DNA of 64,000 nucleotides from JAAYUD01 sp041907665 (GCA_041907665.1 JAYRGW010000011.1:1-64000); one strand, 5' to 3'; counted from the stretch's first letter, positions 17,476 to 27,526 are shown. Translations and numbers: made by a program. Notes: generated by a model from the letters alone, not told the origin.

Positions 17476-18591
17476 ATGAAAGCTCTGTTCCTTATATTTC
17501 ACGGATTTGACCCTTCTAACGGAATAAGTAAGAAAATTCATTATCAGGTAAAAGCATTGAAACAATGTGGACTCGATATTGAGCTTTGTTCTTATGATGT
17601 TGCTGTAGATGGACACCGTTGTTGGAAAGTAGATGATAGGGTCATTGCTGATTTGGGAACAGGTATTGAGGCTAAGTTTAAAAGACATATTAACTACTCG
17701 CCAATAGTGCAATATGTGAAAGAGAATAAGATCGAGTTTGTCTATATGCGTTCCTATCATAATGCGAATCCGTTTACCATCAGTATGGTGAAGTCAATCA
17801 GAAGGACAGGGGCAAAAGTGGTAATGGAAATTCCTACTTATCCTTATGATCAAGAGTATGTGGTTCGAAGAATGAAAATAGAACTGGCGGTCGATCGTCT
17901 TTTTAGACATTCTTTAGCTAAATGGTTGGATGGTATTGTGACTTTTTCCAATGCTCCTCGAATATTTGGTAAAGATACGATTCGAATATCCAATGGTATT
18001 GATTTTGATGCCATACCTTTGAAGGAACATCAAAATGATACATCAAAAGAATTACATCTTATTGCAGTAGCCGAAATACACTATTGGCATGGCTATGATA
18101 GATTAATAAGAGGTCTCGCTGAGTATTACCGTACTGATCCTGATTATAAAGTCTATTTTCATTTGGTGGGCTATTTTTATAGTATAACTGGCGAGAAGGA
18201 ATTTGATCAGATGGTGCGTGAAAATCAAGTTGAATCTTATGTTATTTTTCATGGAGCAAAGAGTGGGAAAGAATTGGATGAATTGTTTGAAGAATGCGAT
18301 TTTGCTATTGGAAGCTTGGGAAGACATCGGAGTGGAATAACTTATATTAAGACTCTTAAGAATAGAGAATATGCTGCTCGTGGGTTTTCATTTATTTATT
18401 CTGAAACAGACGAAGACTTTGATACGAAGCCTTATGTATTAAAAGCACCTGCTGATGAATCTCCTATAGATATTAATCGTGTCATAGATTTTTATAGTTC
18501 ATTAAAAACGTCGCCAGAAGATATAAGAGCATCCATTAAGCATCTTTCGTGGTCCGTACAGATGCAAAAAGTTCTGGACGTTTTGTGGTGA
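17476..18591 (+). CDS. Glycosyltransferase, GT-B fold
   Basis: The 371-residue protein begins MKALFLIFHGFDPSNGISKKI, the glycine-poor start loop of some GT4 enzymes. It has ISNGIDFDAIP at the domain boundary and HLIAVAEIHYWHGYDRLI at the beginning of the second domain. The donor-site EX7E block is not typical; HGAKSGKELDELFEECDFAIGSLG occupies that area, followed by KNREYAARG. It is the first gene of the plus-strand block and has a good promoter. Confidence 0.75.
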   Translation: MKALFLIFHGFDPSNGISKKIHYQVKALKQCGLDIELCSYDVAVDGHRCWKVDDRVIADLGTGIEAKFKRHINYSPIVQYVKENKIEFVYMRSYHNANPFTISMVKSIRRTGAKVVMEIPTYPYDQEYVVRRMKIELAVDRLFRHSLAKWLDGIVTFSNAPRIFGKDTIRISNGIDFDAIPLKEHQNDTSKELHLIAVAEIHYWHGYDRLIRGLAEYYRTDPDYKVYFHLVGYFYSITGEKEFDQMVRENQVESYVIFHGAKSGKELDELFEECDFAIGSLGRHRSGITYIKTLKNREYAARGFSFIYSETDEDFDTKPYVLKAPADESPIDINRVIDFYSSLKTSPEDIRASIKHLSWSVQMQKVLDVLW

Positions 18592-18647
18592 TATTGTTGT
18601 TTGGGTAAATTTAGTAATTGTGCGCTATTTATTATAAAGGATCTTAT

Positions 18648-19559
18648 ATGGAAATAGTAAAACTAATGAAAGTTATACGTTATAAACTTCGGTATGGTTT
18701 CATAGTCGAATGGTACAACTTTTGGTATATGGCTTTAAGAAAGCATCAAAAAGTGATTCCTCTGGTCGCTTCTATTAGTGAAACTATTTCGGAGGTTGTT
18801 CAACATCATTCTTCTATTAGTCGGTTTGGAGATGGAGAAATGCTACTGACTAACCCTCACAAGTCAATAGGTTTTCAGAAAGGAAATGATGCTCTTTCCA
18901 AACGATTGATTGAAGTTTTAACAAGCGCAGATGACGGGCATTTAGTATGTTTGTCAGATGTCTTTGTGAATTTGTATCGTTATAACCGTAAAGCTAGACG
19001 TTTTTGGCGGACTCATTTCTTTTTATATGGTTCGTATTGGGATCATTATTTAGTGTCTGGAAGGCAATACTATAATACATTTGTGACACGCCCATATATG
19101 GATTTTGCTTCTAAAGAAAAATGTTCTCGTTGGTTTGAAGAATTGAAGCAAATTTGGAATGACAGAGACATCGTCTTTGTAGAAGGTGAAAAAAGTCGTT
19201 TGGGGGTTGGAAATGATTTGTTTCACAACGCACGTAGTATTAGAAGAATTCTCTGCCCTGTGAGCGATGCTTTTGATAAATATAATGATATCCTTTCGGC
19301 AGCCTTAAATTTAGAAAAGGGTGTATTGCTTCTTATCGCTTTAGGCCCTACTGCCACTGTATTGTCATACGATTTGTTTAAAGCAGGTTATCAGGCCATT
19401 GATATTGGTCATGTAGATGTTGAATATGAATGGTGGCGTATGGGCGCAAAAAGAAAAGTAAAGTTGGCATATAAGTACGTTAATGAAGCGGCCGATGGAA
19501 AGAATGTTATAGATGGTGGTAACGAATATGAGAATCAAATAATAGCTAAGATATTGTAA
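18648..19559 (+). CDS. GT-D-type glycosyltransferase (DUF1792-like)
   Basis: About 303 residues. The motif ISRFGDGEM near residue 60 and DVEYEWWRMGAKRKV near the C-terminus are hallmarks of the DUF1792 (GT-D fold) family, which transfers hexoses in streptococcal glycoprotein and capsule systems. VFVEGEKSRLGVGNDLF lies between them. The start at MEIVKLM is chosen because AAAGGA precedes it. The next gene starts one base after the stop. Acceptor and donor are unknown. Confidence 0.75.
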   Translation: MEIVKLMKVIRYKLRYGFIVEWYNFWYMALRKHQKVIPLVASISETISEVVQHHSSISRFGDGEMLLTNPHKSIGFQKGNDALSKRLIEVLTSADDGHLVCLSDVFVNLYRYNRKARRFWRTHFFLYGSYWDHYLVSGRQYYNTFVTRPYMDFASKEKCSRWFEELKQIWNDRDIVFVEGEKSRLGVGNDLFHNARSIRRILCPVSDAFDKYNDILSAALNLEKGVLLLIALGPTATVLSYDLFKAGYQAIDIGHVDVEYEWWRMGAKRKVKLAYKYVNEAADGKNVIDGGNEYENQIIAKIL

Positions 19560-19560
19560 C

Positions 19561-20712
19561 ATGAAAATTGTATATTATCTTCCTTCTCTTGTCGCCTCAG
19601 GTGGAATTGAAAGGATTATAGCGTTCAAAGCAAATTATTTCGCTGAGCATTTTGAAAATTATGATATTACTATCATTACTTCAGAACAAATGGGAGAAAA
19701 GCCCTATTTTGAATTGTATCCAAAGGTAAAACATATTGATATTGATGTCCCAATAGACAGACCTTATTCTCAAAGTAAATTAAAGAAATATCTAGCATAT
19801 CCGTATCGTTACTATTTATTTAAAAAGAGATTGTCGAAAACTTTAAAGATGCTTGGTGCCGATATTTTTATATCTACCATGAGAAGGGAATTGAATTTCA
19901 TTAATGATTTAAAAGATGGCAGTATTAAAATTGGAGAATTCCATGTTACTCGTTCTGCTTACGGTAGTGAAACAATTCAAAGCAGGAACCTTATAGCCAA
20001 AAGAATTAAAAATTATCTTGCAAATAGGTTTGTAACTAATTTATCGAGATTGAGTAAAGTTGTGATATTAACTCATGAAGGTTCTTTAGAATGGCCGGAG
20101 CTGCATAATATTGAAATTATTCCCAATCCTCTACCTACTTTAGTGATAAACAAACGATCAAATTGTTTAGGAAAAGAAGTTATTGCGGTAGGTCGATATT
20201 CTCCTGAAAAAGGATTTGATCGACTAATATCTGCATGGAAGAAGGTTGCAGAAAGGTATTCTGATTGGATATTGAATATATATGGTGAAGGTGGGTTAAA
20301 AAAAAGTTATCAAAAGCAAATTGATGAATTGGGACTAAATGAAAGTTGTTTCTTAAAAGAACCTGTTAAAAACATATACGATAAATACATAGAAAGTTCC
20401 ATTTTTGTTTTATCTTCATACTATGAAGGATTCGGAATGGTAATAATAGAAGCTATGTCTTGTGGCCTCCCCGTTGTTTCATTTTCTTGTCCGTGTGGTC
20501 CGAGAGATATGATTGAGAATGGAATAAATGGCATATTAGTAAAAAATGGTGATAGTGAAGAATTAGCGAATCAAATATGTTTTCTTATTGAAAATCCACA
20601 AATGAGAAAGAATGTCGCAGACCAAGCGTATATTTCTTCAGGGAAATATCATATAGAAAGTATTGCCGAAAGATGGAAAAATTTATTTGAAACGATAATA
20701 AAAAATAATTGA
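19561..20712 (+). CDS. GT4-family glycosyltransferase
   Basis: The 383-residue GT-B enzyme begins MKIVYYLPSLVASGGIERII, a typical GT4 glycine loop. The second domain has VIAVGRYSPEKGFDRLISAW, and SYYEGFGMVIIEAMSCGLPVVSF carries the EX7E donor motif. The order of motifs and length are usual for capsule and O-antigen enzymes. It follows the GT-D gene with a one-base gap. Directly after its stop comes the remnant of another transferase gene. Confidence 0.88.
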   Translation: MKIVYYLPSLVASGGIERIIAFKANYFAEHFENYDITIITSEQMGEKPYFELYPKVKHIDIDVPIDRPYSQSKLKKYLAYPYRYYLFKKRLSKTLKMLGADIFISTMRRELNFINDLKDGSIKIGEFHVTRSAYGSETIQSRNLIAKRIKNYLANRFVTNLSRLSKVVILTHEGSLEWPELHNIEIIPNPLPTLVINKRSNCLGKEVIAVGRYSPEKGFDRLISAWKKVAERYSDWILNIYGEGGLKKSYQKQIDELGLNESCFLKEPVKNIYDKYIESSIFVLSSYYEGFGMVIIEAMSCGLPVVSFSCPCGPRDMIENGINGILVKNGDSEELANQICFLIENPQMRKNVADQAYISSGKYHIESIAERWKNLFETIIKNN

Positions 20713-20713
20713 T

Positions 20714-20770
20714 ATGAAAATAGTTGTTGATATATCTCCTATCTATATTAATCGGATGATCGCTTTTTGA
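20714..20770 (+). pseudogene. Truncated start of a glycosyltransferase gene
   Basis: An ATG one base after the preceding stop opens an 18-codon frame, MKIVVDISPIYINRMIAF, then TGA. The first 14 residues look like the start of GT4 enzymes (MKIVVDISPIYINRxGIGxY). The next 66 bases hold no start-to-stop gene. I infer that a transferase gene was deleted here, leaving only its first codons. Confidence 0.55.
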
Positions 20771-20836
20771 TTATACAGAAAAAGGGAATGTTAAAGAATA
20801 TTGGTTGATGGTATGTGTTAAAAAAAATAGAAATTT

Positions 20837-22006
20837 ATGGGGAAAATTAAAGAAAAATATAATATGGTGGTAGTATTGTTATTAATTGGAGTCCTTTTGT
20901 TAGGAGGCATAATGTACTATATGTTAATAGCTTCGAAGAAGCCTGGGAAGTTAAAAAACATGAGGCGCATAATCTGTACCATGGGGAATGTTAAAAATGG
21001 TATATATGATGAGTCTATTATAAAATGGTGTGATTTACCGATATCCTCCCGTCTTGAACAGGGTGGCGTTCCTAATAATATGCTTGATATAACACACCCT
21101 GCTGTTGTATTATTGCCTAAGCCCTGGAACGGCTACGATGTTTGGCTGGCAGCTACTCCTTATCCAGAAATAATAGGCGCTGATGCGGAAATTTATGAGA
21201 ATACATCTATCTTTCATGCTTGTACTCATGATTCAGCATTTCCTTCAAAATTTACGGCTATCAAACATAACCCTATCATTTACGGCGAAGAAGCGAAATA
21301 TAATTCGGATCCGGAACTTTTTATGGATGATGATTCGACCATGTATGTGATTACAAGAAAATGTAAAGGGCCTGGTTATTTTGCTAAAATTGTTCTTCAA
21401 CAATCTCGTGACGGTGAAAATTGGTCCTATCCGGTAACGTTATTAAAAACGGGTCGTTTAAGTCTGTGCCCTTGTTTGCTAAAAGTGGGAAAACGCTATA
21501 GAATTTATATGTTCAATACACATTTTGATGAACGCTACAGCAGATATATAGGAGGAATTATTACCGATAATATTGAAATATGGGAAAGTGAATCATTATC
21601 TCATCCCAATTTTCATTTGGTGAAATATGTGAAATGGAATAACATATCGAATGTCTGGCACGGTGATGTCCTCTTTTACCATCATAAATACTATATGCTT
21701 TATTGTGGAACAAATTATAATTATAAAATGCTATATGGTATTGGTCATGTGATTGATACCTTTAAATATCTGTGGTTGGCTGTATCTGATGATGGATATA
21801 ATTTCAGGGCTTTCTCAAAGCCTATATTAAAGCGATCTGGAATATATAGACCGACATTAATTATCAAAAACGATATAATGACTGTTTATTTTGCTACGGA
21901 AAATTCCTATATTGGAAAGGATCGCAAACGTTATCCTGGAGGTAATAGAGTAGGGCTTTTCAGTGTCTCCTTAGACGATTTGATAAGAAAAGAAAATAGC
22001 AAATAG
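20837..22006 (+). CDS. Membrane-anchored five-bladed beta-propeller (GH43/GH32-like) protein
   Basis: The 389-residue protein has one N-terminal membrane helix (VVVLLLIGVLLLGGIMYYML, residues 10-30) and an extracellular domain. Repeated blades are suggested by DITHPAVVLLP, WLAATPYP, SDPELFMDDDSTMYV, LQQSRDGENWSYP, HGDVLFYHHKYYMLYC and WLAVSDDGYNFRAF. This pattern resembles the five-bladed propeller of GH43 and GH32 glycosidases. Catalytic residues cannot be assigned with certainty. Within an export locus it might trim or bind the nascent polysaccharide. A start at the second Met (MVVVLLL) is possible. Confidence 0.6.
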   Translation: MGKIKEKYNMVVVLLLIGVLLLGGIMYYMLIASKKPGKLKNMRRIICTMGNVKNGIYDESIIKWCDLPISSRLEQGGVPNNMLDITHPAVVLLPKPWNGYDVWLAATPYPEIIGADAEIYENTSIFHACTHDSAFPSKFTAIKHNPIIYGEEAKYNSDPELFMDDDSTMYVITRKCKGPGYFAKIVLQQSRDGENWSYPVTLLKTGRLSLCPCLLKVGKRYRIYMFNTHFDERYSRYIGGIITDNIEIWESESLSHPNFHLVKYVKWNNISNVWHGDVLFYHHKYYMLYCGTNYNYKMLYGIGHVIDTFKYLWLAVSDDGYNFRAFSKPILKRSGIYRPTLIIKNDIMTVYFATENSYIGKDRKRYPGGNRVGLFSVSLDDLIRKENSK

Positions 22007-22029
22007 GGAAATAAATTAAAGATCTATAT

Positions 22030-22878
22030 ATGAAATGGTATACTAAATATTTGCAAGTTTATAATAAGTCTTTTGCAGAGTTTCCTCAGACTGTATTTGA
22101 TGTTATTCGGGCTAATATAGCAAAGAAACAGAGTTCGGATCCTCTTGTTACTGTTTCTGTTATAGGGTATAATGAAGAGACTCATTTATTGGCATGTCTT
22201 TGGTCGCTAAGTGATATGATCTGTAAATATCCTATTGAAATAATCGGTGTGGACAATGATTCTAAAGATAAAACGGCTGAGATATTTAAACAGTGTGGTG
22301 TCCCTTATTATACGGAGCATCAGCATAGTTGTGGGTTTGCCCGTCTTTGTGGTTTGAATCATGCCCGAGGTGAATATCATATTAATATAGATTCAGATAC
22401 GATGTATCCATCTCATTATGTTGAAATTATGGTCGATGCTTTATTAAAGGAAAAAGTGGTTGGCGTTTCTTCATCGTGGAGTTACATTCCAGATAAGCAG
22501 CATTCTTCTATTGGATTATTTTTATATGAATCTATTAGAGATGTCTATTTGTGGTTACAGTCCTTTAAACGTCCGGAATTGAGTGTCAGAGGTCTAGTAT
22601 TTGCGTATAAAGTGAAATATGCCAAACAGGTTGGTATTCGAACGGATATTATTCGTGGAGAAGATGGTTATTTAGCTTTTCAGTTAAAACAATTTGGTAA
22701 GATTGCATTTATTTGTGATAGGAAAGCAAGGGCTATAACTGGATATGGTACGGTGGGGGTGGATGGTTCTTTGTTTAATAGCTTTAAGATTCGAATAATT
22801 TTTTATATAAAGCGTATTCTTTCTTTATTTAAAAGGAAGAAAGAATATAAAGATGAAAAATCAAATTTAATAAAATAA
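22030..22878 (+). CDS. GT2-family glycosyltransferase
   Basis: The 282-residue enzyme has a GT-A fold with VTVSVIGYNEETHLLACLWSL, GVDNDSKDKTAEI, the metal-binding NIDSDTM and a later RGEDGYLAF, which supplies the catalytic-base ED. The short basic C-terminus may touch the membrane. It is in the middle of the plus-strand block, 23 bases after the propeller gene and 25 before the acyltransferase. Product and acceptor cannot be derived. Confidence 0.87.
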   Translation: MKWYTKYLQVYNKSFAEFPQTVFDVIRANIAKKQSSDPLVTVSVIGYNEETHLLACLWSLSDMICKYPIEIIGVDNDSKDKTAEIFKQCGVPYYTEHQHSCGFARLCGLNHARGEYHINIDSDTMYPSHYVEIMVDALLKEKVVGVSSSWSYIPDKQHSSIGLFLYESIRDVYLWLQSFKRPELSVRGLVFAYKVKYAKQVGIRTDIIRGEDGYLAFQLKQFGKIAFICDRKARAITGYGTVGVDGSLFNSFKIRIIFYIKRILSLFKRKKEYKDEKSNLIK

Positions 22879-22903
22879 GAGTAATTATTGGGATAATATA
22901 ATT

Positions 22904-23893
22904 ATGAAAGAAAACCGTATAATATGGGTTGATTGGGCGAAAATGATAGGTATTATGATTGTTATTTTCGAACATATTCCTACAGAAAGTTCCATGGGAA
23001 AGTCGTTTTGTTTTATTTTTCAGATGCCTTTATTCTTTTTTCTTTCAGGCTATCTGCATAAAGTACCAAATACAATCAGAGATTCTTTTAAAAAAAATAT
23101 TAAGAGATTATTTATTCCATATCTATTGTTTCAAGTAATTCAATATCCATATTGGTGGTTTAAAGAAATGTCTAATTCCGGAAATGTTATTATGGATTTT
23201 GGTGGTTTGGTAGTGCCGTTGCTTAAAAGTTTAATTAGTATCCCTATAGATGGTCCAACATGGTTTATATATTCTTTATTATTAGTTGTAATCTATTATG
23301 ATTTTATTTCGAAGTTCGTATGTAAAAATACATTGATTATTATTTCATGTGCTATTTCTATCGTATTATCAGTAATCATAAATAATGGTCATTTAACATC
23401 TTCGATGTTTACGATAGATCGTACAATAGATTTATTCCCTTTTTTCATTTTAGGAATATATGTAGGCAATTTAAAGAAATCGTTAATTTGTAATAGAAGA
23501 GCCACTAAATATTATTTGGTATTTTCTATCACTTCTCTTTTTGTTGCATGTCTTTTTGTTGCATATCCTTCTACTGAATATTCTTTGGAACGTCTATATT
23601 CTTATGTAATTTCATTATTAGGTATTTCTTTTATTATATATCTATGTAAGTGTGTTCATTTTATAAATGATATTATTGTTACTCTCTCTACTGGGACTAT
23701 TGCTATTATGGGATTGCATTGGATGTTTATTGGAACTACAAATTTTATTCTTCAGAAAATTTTGCATTTGAGCCATCCCATAATTTATAGTGCTTTTGAA
23801 GCTATTATACTGGTTTTTATGATTATGTTTGTTAATTACTTTATTATAATATTTTGCAAGAAACATTTTAAAATACTTTTAGGTGGAAGATGA
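22904..23893 (+). CDS. Acyltransferase 3 family membrane protein
   Basis: The 329-residue protein has about ten membrane helices. It begins with the family signature RIIWVDWAKMIGIMIVIFEH, where the Asp and His are typical of acyltransferase-3 proteins such as OafA and WcaH-type O-acetylases, followed by FQMPLFFFLSGYL. Such proteins acylate exported glycans in the membrane. It ends the plus-strand block and converges with the minus-strand secretion operon. Confidence 0.87.
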   Translation: MKENRIIWVDWAKMIGIMIVIFEHIPTESSMGKSFCFIFQMPLFFFLSGYLHKVPNTIRDSFKKNIKRLFIPYLLFQVIQYPYWWFKEMSNSGNVIMDFGGLVVPLLKSLISIPIDGPTWFIYSLLLVVIYYDFISKFVCKNTLIIISCAISIVLSVIINNGHLTSSMFTIDRTIDLFPFFILGIYVGNLKKSLICNRRATKYYLVFSITSLFVACLFVAYPSTEYSLERLYSYVISLLGISFIIYLCKCVHFINDIIVTLSTGTIAIMGLHWMFIGTTNFILQKILHLSHPIIYSAFEAIILVFMIMFVNYFIIIFCKKHFKILLGGR

Positions 23894-23971
23894 TTTTATG
23901 TGCTTATTTGTATCTTTAGCCTTGTTTATCTTTTTTTGTAAAATAGCTTTGAATATATGATTTATTGGAAT

Positions 23972-25129
23972 TTATTCATGTTTCGTATGGCTAAATAGTT
24001 TACTCGCTCCTTTAAGATGAAATAGGTTGTTTATTATTTTAAATGTAAGAATAGGTATTTTAATGAATGAAAATATTAGTCTTTTATTCCAATAACGCGC
24101 TGGAATGAGGATTAGTATAGCTAGCATTTGTGCTAATGCTAGGTATAACCATTTATCGGAGCAAAAACTGTTTGAAAAAACCAACATAACGAGAGTGATC
24201 CCGAAAATAAAAGTCAGTTGAACTAAACGTGGAGGAAGTATCCATTGAATTATTTTATCGGCATAGGATATGTTAAGAGAAAATAGAGCTTTACCTAAAT
24301 TGGGTATAGAAGTTAATGCCAAAGAATATTGAGAGGCCATCCATCGTTTACGTTGCTTACCAATGGCTTCTTGATTGTCAGTTTTCTTGTCAAATACGTA
24401 TAGTTTATCGGAATATAAAATATGTATTTTTTGTTTGAGCAACATCATTTCAAGCTCTTTGTCTTCTCCAGCAGAATTTGCTTTGCTAATATTCGACTTA
24501 AACCATGTATAGTCAAATGCCATTCCAGAGCCTGTTAAGGCTGAAGATAATCCTAGGACCTGATGTCCTTTGCGAAAGATGCTGTTGTTAATCTCTTCGC
24601 TGACATCGTCTAATAAAGAAATAGGGGAATCATTAACAATGCCTTTTCTGTGTACTTGAATTGCCTTTTTTCCGGTAGCTCTCATTTTATTTATTTCAGA
24701 GAGAAAGTTTGTCGGAGCTAAATTGTCAGCATCTAATATCACGACAGTATCGAAGTCCCCTTCTATTTTATCAATAGCTAATTTTAGGGCTTTTGCCTTG
24801 GTACTATCTTCGTAAGTCGCGATGAGGGTTATAATGGGTAGATCTCTTAGTTGCTTATCTGTTTCTTCTTTTTGATGATCGGAAATAGTTGCTATCTGAT
24901 AGTATTCTTTGGAATAATCTTGTTGTAGAAAAGTTTGAATGGAATTGACAATGACACCGTCTTCGGCATACGCAGGGAATAGCACAAGAAAACGATGTCT
25001 TATTTCTGTATCAGGATATTGTTTCTCATGATAGAAAAGTGAAGCTATCGCAAAAATAAGAAGGTATGCAACACAGAAGGTAAGAAACGTAAATAATATC
25101 CAATCGATATAAGAAAAGATACTTAGCAT
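23972..25129 (-). CDS. Membrane GT2 glycosyltransferase (cellulose-synthase-like)
   Basis: The 385-residue protein has a membrane helix at 10-32, a GT-A domain with VILDADN (130-136, metal binding), GEDKELE (221-227) and QRKRW (259-263, the QxxRW motif), then C-terminal helices. This is the full set of processive-type GT2 motifs. It is the closest intact relative in the window of the degenerate protein at 3473-4411, sharing the N-terminal helix and the GLSSAL segment. It is the last gene of the secretion operon, one base after the upstream gene. Confidence 0.88.
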   Translation of the reverse strand: MLSIFSYIDWILFTFLTFCVAYLLIFAIASLFYHEKQYPDTEIRHRFLVLFPAYAEDGVIVNSIQTFLQQDYSKEYYQIATISDHQKEETDKQLRDLPIITLIATYEDSTKAKALKLAIDKIEGDFDTVVILDADNLAPTNFLSEINKMRATGKKAIQVHRKGIVNDSPISLLDDVSEEINNSIFRKGHQVLGLSSALTGSGMAFDYTWFKSNISKANSAGEDKELEMMLLKQKIHILYSDKLYVFDKKTDNQEAIGKQRKRWMASQYSLALTSIPNLGKALFSLNISYADKIIQWILPPRLVQLTFIFGITLVMLVFSNSFCSDKWLYLALAQMLAILILIPARYWNKRLIFSFIKIPILTFKIINNLFHLKGASKLFSHTKHE

Positions 25130-25130
25130 A

Positions 25131-26030
25131 TTATTTCATTTTATAAGGTAGCCCAATGAAAGCAAATATAGCTCTATAGATTGTAATAGCCAAAGATAAT
25201 TTCCCTTTTATGCAAAAAAGGAAGCTGTTTTTTAAAGCAGATATACTCAAAAGATATGCAATGGAGAGATAACGGTTTATTCCTCGTTGATTGCGCCATG
25301 CATATAATAATCTGTTACGGTATAAATAAAATACTTGCATTTTACTTGTTTTGCCAGTACTTCGACTTTCTTTATGATATATAGTTTGGCATGGTTCATA
25401 CCTCAATTCGTATCCTGCACGGCGGATTTGTGCACACCAATCCATTTCTTCGTAATAGAGAAAAAAAATATCTGACATGAAGCCGATTTTTTCAATGACG
25501 TTTCGTTTGATAATCATTGCTGCTCCATGAAGAAAACAGGTTGGGGTAGGAGTATTGTATTGTCCGTGGTCTATTTCATCAAAACCGATGCTTTTGTTTC
25601 GTAGTGTGATGGGGGATAAATCAGTGAATCCAGCATATTGAAGATGGTGCGGTGGATAAGCAAAACAAATTTTAGGGGAAACGCCGCCTATTTTATCGGA
25701 TTGATCAAATACGTGAAGTAGTTCTGCTAAATGGTCTTCTTGAATGATCGTATCGTTATTGATAAAGAATAAATATTTTCCTTGGGCTTGCTTTACACCT
25801 AAGCTGTTACCACCTGCAAATCCTAAATTCTTCTTGCTCCGAAGGCAGATAACGCGATTACCGAACTGTTGTTGAATTGTTTCTGCATCATTGTTGCGAG
25901 AGGCATTATCTATTACGATGATCTCATAGGTTATGGAATGAATTATATTAAATATAGATTCTATGAGTTCGATGGTGTCTTTGAGACCATTATAGTCTAC
26001 TGTGATAAAAGAGAGTATCGGTGTATCCAT
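25131..26030 (-). CDS. GT2-family glycosyltransferase (rhamnosyltransferase-like)
   Basis: The 299-residue enzyme begins ILSFITVDYNGLKDTIELI. It has VIDNASRNND, NLGFAGGNSLG and FFINNDT, and YYEEMDWCAQIRRAGYEL supplies the catalytic acid region. This arrangement is common in WbbL-type rhamnosyltransferases, but the donor is not proven. The gene is packed between the polymerase (2-base gap) and the second GT2 (one base). Confidence 0.87.
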   Translation of the reverse strand: MDTPILSFITVDYNGLKDTIELIESIFNIIHSITYEIIVIDNASRNNDAETIQQQFGNRVICLRSKKNLGFAGGNSLGVKQAQGKYLFFINNDTIIQEDHLAELLHVFDQSDKIGGVSPKICFAYPPHHLQYAGFTDLSPITLRNKSIGFDEIDHGQYNTPTPTCFLHGAAMIIKRNVIEKIGFMSDIFFLYYEEMDWCAQIRRAGYELRYEPCQTIYHKESRSTGKTSKMQVFYLYRNRLLYAWRNQRGINRYLSIAYLLSISALKNSFLFCIKGKLSLAITIYRAIFAFIGLPYKMK

Positions 26031-26032
26031 TT

Positions 26033-27526
26033 TTATTTTTCTGCTGAAAGGATAGAGACTTCATCCAGATGTTTTCTTTCGTTTTTATCAATATATGGAG
26101 CAGCAAAAGCAAGCGCAATGCCTGTGTAGATGACAATACAATTAGGGTATTGCATGACGTCATTACCGTATGCCGATAAAAAGAATCCTGCTGCCATACC
26201 TAGCCACGCTGCTACTAAACCACGTATCCTTTTATTTTGCACTTTAAATAAAAGCAACCATGATGCCCACAAAAAAATTAATCCGTGTATTGCTAAAAAA
26301 AGTATTAATCCGATATAACCGGTTTCGACCCATATGCTAGTTAAAAAAGAATCAGGAGGATAGGGCATTCTTTCTTTCGGCTTATAAATATCTGATTTTG
26401 ATAAGCCAATTCCATAACCAAATGGTTTCTTAACCATTAAATCTTTCATCTTTTTTCTGTTTTCTGTCCGTACTAAATAAGATGGGTCGTTAGAAGGATG
26501 AAAAGCTGACCGCATCTTATGTATATACGAGTTACCGTCTCCTATGTGAGTAAAACTAAAAGAAAAGTATAAAACAAAAAGCAATAGAATAGTAGTAATA
26601 CTACTCTTGATGCTTTTAGAGAGAATGACAAGCATTAACAATCCTCCGAAAGGAATAGCGATAGCGCTACGGGTCCCTGAAATAAACATTCCATAAAATG
26701 CTAAGATCATAATAATGAAGCAATAAAGTTTGAACGTTTTATTTCTCATATAAATGGCAGATATGCCAAATGTCGTAGCAGCCATTGCCATGTGAACACC
26801 AAAATTGGCTGCATCCGTAAAGCAGGAAAAGTATCGTATGCCAGACCAAATGATGTGTGTATTAGAACCACCTAATGTGAAAAGGAAGTAATTCTCTTTA
26901 GCATTCCAACCAAAATACTGTTGACGAAAAGCGATGGCAATACAAATAAGGATAAATATGGACCAAATAATAAGTAAAAGATTTATTCCTCTAATATTTC
27001 TAATTGTGATAGGAACTAATATTGTAGACAATAGAGGGTATATGGCATATTGAAAAATGAGGATACTCCATGCTTCGGGTACGCAGTTTGGGTTAGCTAA
27101 TTCTAGGCAACAATAGGCACTCCAACATAAAATAGACCAAAGCATCGTATTGTTGCATAATTTCCAATCAATGAATTTGTCATAAAGGCTATAATATACA
27201 ATAAGAAGTAATGTTATTATTATGCACATTACTGATGTAATAATACCCAAACGGTATTCTAATAAAAAATCAGTAGGTATTATTGCTAGAAATTGTAATG
27301 CAAATAAAAAATAGAAAGCATAGCGAGAGTTCTTTATCATGAAAAGAACAACTATTATCAGTATGGGCACTAAACCAATGGCTATACTGAAAAAAGGAGA
27401 ATAACTTAAAAGCTGCTTGTAGAAAAGAAAATATAAAATGGTTATCAAAATAACGTAAGGCCATCCTTTTTCGTATAACCATTGAAAGGCCGGCGAAATG
27501 TAACGGTTATTCTTCTTCATTTTCAT
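26033..27526 (-). CDS. Wzy-like O-antigen/EPS polymerase or ligase
   Basis: About 497 residues with ten or more membrane helices. A large periplasmic loop near the middle to C-terminal third contains RTENRKKMKDLMVKKPFGYGIG and PPDSFLTSIWVETGYIGLILF, the Wzy_C/O-antigen-ligase signature. It would join repeat units in the periplasm. The start is placed at MKMKKNNRY, overlapping the upstream co-polymerase gene by 20 bases; alternatives lie up to 45 bases upstream or 6 downstream. Confidence 0.85.
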   Translation of the reverse strand: MKMKKNNRYISPAFQWLYEKGWPYVILITILYFLFYKQLLSYSPFFSIAIGLVPILIIVVLFMIKNSRYAFYFLFALQFLAIIPTDFLLEYRLGIITSVMCIIITLLLIVYYSLYDKFIDWKLCNNTMLWSILCWSAYCCLELANPNCVPEAWSILIFQYAIYPLLSTILVPITIRNIRGINLLLIIWSIFILICIAIAFRQQYFGWNAKENYFLFTLGGSNTHIIWSGIRYFSCFTDAANFGVHMAMAATTFGISAIYMRNKTFKLYCFIIMILAFYGMFISGTRSAIAIPFGGLLMLVILSKSIKSSITTILLLFVLYFSFSFTHIGDGNSYIHKMRSAFHPSNDPSYLVRTENRKKMKDLMVKKPFGYGIGLSKSDIYKPKERMPYPPDSFLTSIWVETGYIGLILFLAIHGLIFLWASWLLLFKVQNKRIRGLVAAWLGMAAGFFLSAYGNDVMQYPNCIVIYTGIALAFAAPYIDKNERKHLDEVSILSAEK

